Positions 7,687 to 12,526 of a stretch of 12,526 nt of DNA are shown here, piece by piece; positions within the stretch are counted from its first letter, which is position 1, and every line of letters starts with the position of its first letter. Position numbers and translations under genes: made by a program. Under the pieces are notes generated by a model that saw only the letters and a list, made by a program, of their open reading frames with translations, was not told where the DNA came from and did no database searches. This stretch comes from CAYOHP01 sp964403795 [NCBI: uncultured bacterium] (GTDB taxonomy: Bacteria > Muiribacteriota > UBA6191 > CAZXTJ01), in assembly GCA_964403795.1 (NCBI GenBank), contig CAYOHP010000127.1, positions 1 to 12,526 of the forward strand, given 5' to 3'.

Positions 7687-7699
7687 GATCGGAGACGTT
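7679..7699. repeat. Inverted repeat AACGTC-N9-GACGTT with central CGATCG
   Basis: Perfect 6-base arms at 7679-7684 and 7694-7699 flank 9 bases that contain the palindrome CGATCG (7686-7691). It overlaps the neighbouring GTGAC/GTCAC repeat. A dimeric regulator of either divergent operon could bind here, but no family can be named. Confidence 0.35.
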
Positions 7700-7799
7700 C
7701 GTCCGGTCGGCGAGACCGAGAACCCTCACACAAGGGCGAGGAGCGTCCCGGCGTTCCCGCTCTGGCCTCCGGCACGCGGATTGCTGTCACACCCGGAGC

Positions 7800-7805
7800 A
7801 GGAGG
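7800..7805 (+). promoter_or_regulatory. Ribosome binding site of mobB
   Basis: AGGAGG lies five bases before ATG 7811. It decides in favour of this start over the in-frame TTG at 7781, ten codons earlier. Confidence 0.8.
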
Positions 7806-7810
7806 CCTCC

Positions 7811-8386
7811 ATGCATCTCGTTCCCCGGTCGGTCCGACCCCAGGTCCTCGGCGTGGTCGGGCACTCCGGTGCCGGCAAGACGACCCTGCTCGAGCAGGTG
7901 GTACCCCTGCTCCGGGCCCGCGGGCTCAGGGTCGGGATCCTCAAGCACGACGCCCACCGGATCGAACTGGATCGGAAGGGCAAGGACAGCTTCCGCCTGC
8001 GCGACGCGGGAGCCGACGCGGTAGTGCTCGCCTCCGACCGGATGGTCTTCGTCTCGGCCGTTGCCGTTCCCGAGCGATCCCCCGAGGAGCTGCTCGACGC
8101 CCACCTCGGCGGTCTCGACCTCGACGTCGTCCTCTGCGAGGGCTACACCCACCACCGCTTCCCCAAGATCGAAGTCCTCCACCCCGAGCGCGGGCCTCGG
8201 GCCGATCCGGTCCGTGACGGGGTCCGGGCCTGGGTCCACCGCGAATCGGTCCCGGCTCCGGTTCCGCCCGCCGACCTCCCCGTCTTCCGCTCCGACCAGG
8301 CCGAGCCGCTGGTCGCTTGGCTCGCCTCCCAGGGGCTGCTCCCCGCGTCCCGGTCCCTCGACACCGCCCGGACCGCCGCGTCTTGA
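7811..8386 (+). CDS. mobB: Molybdopterin-guanine dinucleotide biosynthesis adaptor protein MobB
   Basis: MobB is a small GTP-binding protein that assists MobA in attaching GMP to molybdopterin, giving the MGD form used by DMSO-reductase-family enzymes. The 191-residue protein has a P-loop GHSGAGKT (17-24) right at the N-terminus, then KHDAHRIELDRKGKDSFR (45-62), a family block after the P-loop, and CEGYTHHRFPKIEV (109-122), the usual MobB motif near the middle. Length is normal for stand-alone MobB. It is divergent from the operon that ends in a NapA-type bis-MGD enzyme, so it probably supplies that enzyme's cofactor (inference from position). The TGA overlaps the TTG start of the next gene, so the two are likely co-transcribed although their functions look unrelated. 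No mobA is present in the window. Confidence 0.92.
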   Translation: MHLVPRSVRPQVLGVVGHSGAGKTTLLEQVVPLLRARGLRVGILKHDAHRIELDRKGKDSFRLRDAGADAVVLASDRMVFVSAVAVPERSPEELLDAHLGGLDLDVVLCEGYTHHRFPKIEVLHPERGPRADPVRDGVRAWVHRESVPAPVPPADLPVFRSDQAEPLVAWLASQGLLPASRSLDTARTAAS

Positions 8387-9978
8387 GGTCCAAGGGACCT
8401 GCCCCGATCGCCTGGAGCGCCCGGGCCGCAGCCCTCGCCCTCCTCCTCGGCAGGCTCCTTTCTCCTTCGACCACCACGGCAAGTCCGCTCCTCCTCGACG
8501 CCGCCCGGATCGCCGCCGGTACCGCCTGGATCGAGTACCCGAGGCAGCCCGGGGGTACCGAGGTGATCCGCCTGGGAGGCCTCTCCCTGGACCGCGCGGG
8601 CGGGATCGAGCTCCGGCTCGAGAGCCGCTCCCCGACCCAGCTCCGGGTCTTCCTGGCACTCGCCCCCGACGACACCCGGGTCCGGCACGTGACCCTCTCG
8701 CCCGAGGCACTCGCCACCACCCTGCGTCTCGACCTCGCGGCCTTCGATCCGGTTCCCGGTCAGACCTGGAGCCAAGTCCCGCCCGGCGGCGCCCTGGTGA
8801 TCGCGGATGTCCCCGGTCTGCGCCTTACCTCGGTCCAGGGACGCCTGGGGGTCGGTCCCCTCCGTCTCCTCGAGTCCGTCCCGCCTGCGCCGGCTGCCCC
8901 TCCCCCCACCCCTGCACCAGGGAGCCTCGAGGACCGGATCCTGGGCGGCTGGCTCGGCAAGGTGGCCGGCGGCGACCTCGGGATGCCAAGCGAAGGACGG
9001 AGCCAACCCGACTGGGCCGCCGTCGAAGCCGCCCTCTCGCTCCCGGCCTCGGCACCAGTGACGTTCCCGACCGGCTTCGGATTCGGCCCGGACGACGACA
9101 CCACCCTGGGCGTCTCCGGCCTCTTCCTGGCCGAGCGTCTCGGCCGGATTCCCGGCGCCCTCGAGATCGCCTCCTCCTGGCGGGCCCGCACCTCGCCGGA
9201 GTTCCTGTGGGTGAACGAGTGGAGCGCGACCCTGGCGCTCCTCCGGGGTGCCCGACCGCCGGCGACCGCTGAAGGCCCCTTCGGGGAGACCCTGACTGCC
9301 CGGATCCGGGTCGAACCCTGGGCCTTCCTGCTGCCCGGTTCTCCGGCCGAGGCCTCGGCCCAGGCCACCCGCGACGCCTCGATCGAGACCCGGGGCACCG
9401 GGACGGAGGACGCCGCCTTCTGGGCCGCCGCCCTCTCGGCCGCCTTCCGCGAGCCCGACCTGGCCGCCTGCCTGGACCTCGCGGCCCGGATCGCCCCGGG
9501 GAGGTACGCCGGGACCCTGCTGGCCGCCTTCCGCTCCCGGGCCTCGGGGACGCCCCTCCGGGAATCCTGGGAGGCCCTGGCCCGCGACCACTTCGAGCCG
9601 CTCCGCACCGCTCACACCAAGGAATGCTGGGTCTTCTCGCTCCCCAATGCCGGCCTCCTCGGTCTGGCGCTCGCCTGGGGCGGAGGGGACTTCCGCACCA
9701 CCCTTCGCCTGGCGGCCTCCCTGGGCTGGGACTCCGATTGCAACGCCGCCACCCTGGGGGCCTTCCTGGGGGTTCGGGTAGGCGCTTCCGGCCTTCCCCC
9801 CGAGGTTGCTCCCCAGCTCGAGGACCGGCTGCGGATCGCCATCTCCGGGGAGGAACACCAGTCGATCCGGGCCCTGGCGGCCCGCACCGCCACGCTGGCC
9901 CGAAGGCTGGCGGGACTGCGAGGTGCGGAAACTCACCCAACCCTCACCTCGGCCCCCGCGGCGGTTCATGGAAGGTAA
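8383..9978 (+). CDS. Predicted secreted ADP-ribosylglycohydrolase-family protein with N-terminal beta-rich domain
   Basis: The 531-residue protein begins with a positively charged segment and a hydrophobic stretch (about 11-34, ending TTAS), which looks like a signal peptide. Residues about 36-165 form an unrecognised, probably beta-sheet domain. A proline-rich linker (167-179) leads to an ADP-ribosylglycohydrolase-type domain. There LEDRILGGWLGKVAGGDLG (182-200), PDDDTTLG (236-243) and GWDSDCNAATLGAFLG (448-463) correspond to the family's start motif and two metal-binding Asp motifs. The last motif is normally D-T-D; here it is Asp450-Ser451-Asp452. Most family members remove ADP-ribose inside cells, so a secreted form suggests another glycoside substrate (inference). 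The start is TTG 8383 overlapping the mobB stop as TTGA; this fits the signal peptide better than TTG 8317, which would lie inside mobB. Confidence 0.8.
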   Translation: MRSKGPAPIAWSARAAALALLLGRLLSPSTTTASPLLLDAARIAAGTAWIEYPRQPGGTEVIRLGGLSLDRAGGIELRLESRSPTQLRVFLALAPDDTRVRHVTLSPEALATTLRLDLAAFDPVPGQTWSQVPPGGALVIADVPGLRLTSVQGRLGVGPLRLLESVPPAPAAPPPTPAPGSLEDRILGGWLGKVAGGDLGMPSEGRSQPDWAAVEAALSLPASAPVTFPTGFGFGPDDDTTLGVSGLFLAERLGRIPGALEIASSWRARTSPEFLWVNEWSATLALLRGARPPATAEGPFGETLTARIRVEPWAFLLPGSPAEASAQATRDASIETRGTGTEDAAFWAAALSAAFREPDLAACLDLAARIAPGRYAGTLLAAFRSRASGTPLRESWEALARDHFEPLRTAHTKECWVFSLPNAGLLGLALAWGGGDFRTTLRLAASLGWDSDCNAATLGAFLGVRVGASGLPPEVAPQLEDRLRIAISGEEHQSIRALAARTATLARRLAGLRGAETHPTLTSAPAAVHGR

Positions 9979-9984
9979 GGAAAC

Positions 9985-10008
9985 TCCCGGAAGCCACCCG
10001 CTCCGGGA
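9985..10008 (+). repeat. Stem-loop just ahead of the pilX-like gene
   Basis: TCCCGGA (9985-9991) and TCCGGGA (10002-10008) are perfect complements with a 10-base loop. They lie between the glycohydrolase stop and the next ribosome site. No U-run follows, so it is not a standard terminator. It could be an RNA-stabilising or translation-tuning hairpin, or chance in GC-rich DNA. Confidence 0.4.
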
Positions 10009-10012
10009 CCTC

Positions 10013-10019
10013 AAGGAGG
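10013..10019 (+). promoter_or_regulatory. Ribosome binding site of the pilX-like gene
   Basis: AAGGAGG sits five bases before ATG 10025. This near-perfect site fixes the start, although the reading frame stays open for 219 bases upstream inside the glycohydrolase gene. Confidence 0.85.
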
Positions 10020-10024
10020 CTTCG

Positions 10025-11518
10025 ATGCGACTCCCCAGGACCCTCGGCCGGCACCCTCGGACCCGCCGGGGCTCGGTCGCGATCGTGATCATCGTGGCCG
10101 TGGTGGTGGCCGCCCTGGCCGCCGCCGCCCTGACCATGTCCGGCCACGCCGGCCGCAAGGAGTTCCACCAGGGGATGCGCCACAACGCCTTCGAAGTCGC
10201 CAAGGCGGCAGCCGAGGAAGCGGCCCTGCTCATCAACAACGGGCACGCCAACGCCTCGATCGAGGGCGCCCTGGACTCGGCGGTGCCGCTCGCCTTCGCC
10301 GACTCCCCGATGATGAACGAGGACAACCTCGAGTACTTCGGGGTCGATGCCGGATCCAGGCCCAAGGTCACCATGCGGGCCTCGGTGGTCGACCGCTTCG
10401 AGCGCAAGCCGGGCAAGGCGCAGCTCGACGAGATCCTCGCCGAGATCGCCAAGGGCGGCTACAAGCCCGACGTGGTCGAGTTCTGGGAGCGGATGAAGAA
10501 GGAGCAGACCGAGGAGTCGAGCACCCTGACCGACGACGCCAATGACCGCAACGACGCCTTCATGGACATGGCCCGCAACGTCAGCATCAAGAGCTGGGGC
10601 CCCGAGGGCACCCCGGCTCCCTGCACCACCGATCCGCTCACCGGAGCGACCACCTTCGCGGATCCCGAGAAGCGGGGCAAGCGGGACAACCCGGGCGAAC
10701 TCGACGGGACGCTCCGGGCCATGTTCGAACTCTTCTACACCCACGACGGCTCCCGGGCCACCGACTGCGACGGCAGCGATCTGGGCCTCGCCAAGAGCGG
10801 AGGCGTCTCGCCCAAGGGGGCGCCCGCTCCCGACGCCGTGAAGCGGGCCTTCGAGGCCGCCATCGTGGCCATCGGAGACGATGCCGCCTCCAAGCTCCAG
10901 GGCTGCGGGTCGAATCCCAACGGGGCGGTGGCCCACGCCATCGGCGACCTGGCTCTGGGCGAAGTGATCGCCTCCGGCACCGAGGTGAGCGTCACCACCA
11001 ACCTGATGAAGAGCCGGGAACTCAAGGACAACAAGGTCTACCTGCTCGAGATCAGCGCCACCCAGGCCTACGGCGACACCAAGGCCATGGACCTCGACAA
11101 GGCCTCCGGGGGCGCCGCGGCTCCCGAGGTCGCCTTCACCACTTACCGCCTGTTCGAGAAGGTCGAGTGGGAGAACGCGGTCATGGCCCTGACCCAGGGC
11201 TATTGCCCCGGCATGGTCGAGGGCGAGCCGGGCAAGGGGATCATCGCCGAGTTCCTCCAGCACGGCATGACCGACTCGCAGATCGCCTCGATGTACCCCG
11301 CCGACTCCGCCGAGCCCGGACGCAACGTGCGGATCCCGCTTCCCTCGGGCGGCTTCTCCAGCCTCCGCTACGACCCCAAGAAGGTGATCTGGGACATCTT
11401 CGCCAAGTCCGACATGCCGGTGACCGCGGGCGGGCGCATGTACCCCTACACGATCGCCAGCACCCACCTCGACATGTCGAAGGCCCAGACCGTGGACATG
11501 GGAGGGCCGACGCCTTGA
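10025..11518 (+). CDS. PilX-like / type IV pilus or type II secretion accessory protein, N-terminally anchored
   Basis: The 497-residue protein starts with a basic leader (MRLPRTLGRHPRTRRG) and a hydrophobic helix (about 17-38, beginning SVAIVIIVAVVV). An amphipathic helix follows (about 42-72). This is the shape of minor pilins of the PilX/GspK class, which have a G-x-A-L-V type start and no Glu5; the match is by architecture, not a family motif. The rest is a large, acidic, mostly polar domain with cysteines in CTTDP, DCDGSD, GCGSN and YCPGM that could form disulfides outside the cell. It overlaps the next gene, an FTLVE prepilin, by three bases, which supports a role in a pseudopilus. At almost 500 residues it is much longer than ordinary PilX. 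I do not recognise a closer family. Confidence 0.6.
   Translation: MRLPRTLGRHPRTRRGSVAIVIIVAVVVAALAAAALTMSGHAGRKEFHQGMRHNAFEVAKAAAEEAALLINNGHANASIEGALDSAVPLAFADSPMMNEDNLEYFGVDAGSRPKVTMRASVVDRFERKPGKAQLDEILAEIAKGGYKPDVVEFWERMKKEQTEESSTLTDDANDRNDAFMDMARNVSIKSWGPEGTPAPCTTDPLTGATTFADPEKRGKRDNPGELDGTLRAMFELFYTHDGSRATDCDGSDLGLAKSGGVSPKGAPAPDAVKRAFEAAIVAIGDDAASKLQGCGSNPNGAVAHAIGDLALGEVIASGTEVSVTTNLMKSRELKDNKVYLLEISATQAYGDTKAMDLDKASGGAAAPEVAFTTYRLFEKVEWENAVMALTQGYCPGMVEGEPGKGIIAEFLQHGMTDSQIASMYPADSAEPGRNVRIPLPSGGFSSLRYDPKKVIWDIFAKSDMPVTAGGRMYPYTIASTHLDMSKAQTVDMGGPTP
11501..11506 (+). promoter_or_regulatory. Ribosome binding site for the TTG start of the prepilin gene
   Basis: GGAGGG lies eight bases before TTG 11515. 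There is no in-frame ATG or GTG between this site and the FTLVE motif, so the site decides for the TTG start, whose last two bases begin the stop of the preceding gene (TTGA). Confidence 0.75.
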
Positions 11519-12526
11519 GCAGCCCGGGACGCCGGACCGCCTTCACCCTGGTCGAGGTCCTGTTCGCGGCCACCATCCTGTTCGTGCTGATGGGAGGGAT
11601 CTACACCTTCCTCAACACCGGCAACCGGGCCGTGGTGGTGGCCTGGGATCATGCCCAGGCGCGCAGCGATGCGCTCCGGATCCTCGAGGTGATCGGCGAG
11701 GACATCGATCGCCTCGTGATCGACGACAGCCTCGACAAGATCGACTGGCCCGGCGTGCTCGAGCCGATCCTGCTCCCCAGCGGCGAGAACGCCGAGCGCT
11801 CCACCAAGTTCATGTTCTTCGCCATGCACCATCGCCGCTACTGGCAGAACTCGCCTCCTCCCACCGGCTTCCAGAAGACCCAGCTGGTCGCCCAGCTCGT
11901 CGAGTACCAGGTGGTGCCCCGCCAGGACGGCCATGGCGTCGACCTCCACCGCAACGGCGTCCCGGTGAACGTGCGCTGGACCAGCGAGAAGCAACGCCTC
12001 GACGCCTTGGCCGCCGGTGCCGACCTCTCGGAGGCCACCTTCCCGCTCTCCGACGTGAAGCTCCAGTGGCTCGACCAGGAGGAAGCGAGCCGCCTGGCCG
12101 TGTCCCGCAAGCACGCCTTCAAGGTGACCGTGGAACCGCTCGGGGACTGGGACCGCACCTCGAAGCGGGCCGCCAACCTGGCCAAGGGGGCGGCCGTCTC
12201 CCGCCTCTTCCACCTGAAGGGCGTGGAGAGCTACTTCGCGGTCCTGACGTCGCTCGTCGACGTGGACGCCCCGATGATCCTGGCTACGCCCATCTACGGC
12301 GCCATCAAGGCGCTGAACGTGGGCATCCACCGCCCCGACTCGGCCTTCGACCTCTCGACCCCGCTCGAAGAGCTGGCCGGGCTCGAGGCGGCCCTCGCCC
12401 AGGGCGCCGACATCGCCATCGGGTCGCGGGCCCTGGACCGCAGCCGCATCGCCGTGCGCCAGCCGCTCTACCGCGAAGCCGCCGGCCGCCTCTTCAACCG
12501 CCTGGTGCAGGTCCTCAGCGTGCCCG
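11515..12526 (+). CDS. Prepilin-type N-terminal methylation protein (PilW/GspJ-like) joined in frame to a glycosyltransferase fragment, partial at the right edge
   Basis: The N-terminus SSPGRRTAFTLVEVLFAATI is a class III signal peptide: a short basic leader, cleavage after Ala, Phe as +1 and Glu at +5, then a hydrophobic helix to about residue 28. The next 250 residues are a polar domain of the size expected for PilW/GspJ minor pilins (an acidic, conserved-looking EVIGEDIDRLVIDD at about 58-71, then mixed sheet-like sequence). From about residue 279 (Asp, 12349) the protein no longer looks like a pilin and matches the interior of a DPM1-like family 2 glycosyltransferase. The reading frame is open to the window edge with no stop. 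A true fusion of an extracellular pseudopilin with a cytoplasmic glycosyltransferase half makes little sense, so a rearrangement or assembly chimera is suspected. The pilin half belongs with the PilX-like gene upstream. Confidence 0.72.
   Translation, partial: MSSPGRRTAFTLVEVLFAATILFVLMGGIYTFLNTGNRAVVVAWDHAQARSDALRILEVIGEDIDRLVIDDSLDKIDWPGVLEPILLPSGENAERSTKFMFFAMHHRRYWQNSPPPTGFQKTQLVAQLVEYQVVPRQDGHGVDLHRNGVPVNVRWTSEKQRLDALAAGADLSEATFPLSDVKLQWLDQEEASRLAVSRKHAFKVTVEPLGDWDRTSKRAANLAKGAAVSRLFHLKGVESYFAVLTSLVDVDAPMILATPIYGAIKALNVGIHRPDSAFDLSTPLEELAGLEAALAQGADIAIGSRALDRSRIAVRQPLYREAAGRLFNRLVQVLSVP
12349..12526 (+). other. DPM1-like GT2 glycosyltransferase segment lacking its N-terminal half
   Basis: The translated segment begins DLSTPLEEL and continues with GADIAIGSRAL, SRIAVRQPLYREAAGR and LFNRLVQVL. 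From memory of the family, this matches the block of polyprenyl-phosphate mannosyltransferase-like GT2 enzymes that runs from the second Asp of the D-A-D metal motif (usually DADLSTP) through the GSR motif and the VRQP(L/W)YRE region. The roughly 90 residues that should come before, with the nucleotide-sugar site and first Asp, are replaced by pilin sequence (SAF directly precedes DLSTP). The segment has no start codon or ribosome site of its own. Confidence 0.7.

Larger units (their letters stand above)
7576..7810. promoter_or_regulatory. Divergent intergenic region between the respiratory operon and mobB
   Basis: This stretch separates two divergent transcription units and is the only non-coding region of any size in the window. 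Within it I see a candidate minus-strand promoter (7625-7654), two overlapping inverted repeats (7669-7686 and 7679-7699) and the mobB ribosome binding site (7800-7805). No convincing plus-strand promoter or FNR/CRP-type operator is visible. If ATG 7524 is the true oxidoreductase start, the region extends 51 bases further left. Confidence 0.5.

Noticed and set aside
5929-8217. 762-codon plus-strand ORF running antisense to the FAD oxidoreductase and on into mobB in another frame
   Set aside because: It spans a divergent promoter region and two well supported genes and shows no domain. It is a product of few stops in GC-rich DNA.
8143-10452. 769-codon minus-strand ORF opposite the glycohydrolase and pilX-like genes
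   Set aside because: Repetitive Gly/Arg/Glu-rich translation, no motif, and both plus-strand genes have good starts and recognisable features.
1-12526. CRISPR arrays, tRNA or rRNA genes, insertion sequences, phage genes
   Set aside because: Reading both strands I saw no direct-repeat array, tRNA-like cloverleaf, transposase motif or terminal inverted repeats.

Overview
The window is very GC-rich and densely coded. The ten genes are packed with overlaps of 1 to 8 bases or gaps of tens of bases, apart from one divergent intergenic region at about 7576-7810. The mix of genes points to a Gram-negative-type bacterium with a periplasm, probably Planctomycetota or a deltaproteobacterial-type phylum. 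That mix is a Rieske/cytochrome b complex with a multiheme cytochrome, a Tat-exported molybdoenzyme, a secreted ADP-ribosylglycohydrolase-like protein, pseudopilin-like genes and TTG starts. The phylum is an inference; no marker gene is present.

Left half, minus strand (7575 down to 1): one tightly coupled operon of six genes. In order they are a soluble FAD/NAD(P)/iron-sulfur oxidoreductase of the GltD type with extra ferredoxin clusters, a Rieske protein, a cytochrome b6-type protein, a subunit-IV-type cytochrome b C-terminal protein, a nine-heme membrane-anchored cytochrome c, and a NapA-type molybdopterin oxidoreductase that runs off the left edge. Stop and start codons overlap at three of the five junctions. 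The set reads as a complete electron-transfer chain. Electrons would pass from a cytoplasmic NAD(P)H/ferredoxin module and/or menaquinol, through a bc-type Q-cycle complex, to the nonaheme cytochrome, and then to a periplasmic, possibly lipid-anchored, nitrate-reductase-like enzyme. No NapB, NapC, NapD, NapG or NapH is seen in the window.

Middle (7576-7810): a divergent regulatory region with a candidate minus-strand promoter and two overlapping inverted repeats.

Right half, plus strand (7811-12526): mobB (molybdenum cofactor guanylylation adaptor, which fits the bis-MGD enzyme of the opposite operon), then a predicted secreted ADP-ribosylglycohydrolase-family protein, a PilX-like protein with an N-terminal hydrophobic helix, and a prepilin-type (FTLVE) protein. 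The last ORF changes identity near 12349. Its final 59 residues look like the interior of a DPM1-like family 2 glycosyltransferase, in frame with the prepilin sequence. This is either a gene fusion or, more probably, a deletion or assembly chimera close to the end of the sequence.

The main candidate for an undescribed system is the NapA-type molybdoenzyme encoded together with its own Rieske/cytochrome b complex, nonaheme cytochrome and NAD(P)/FeS module.
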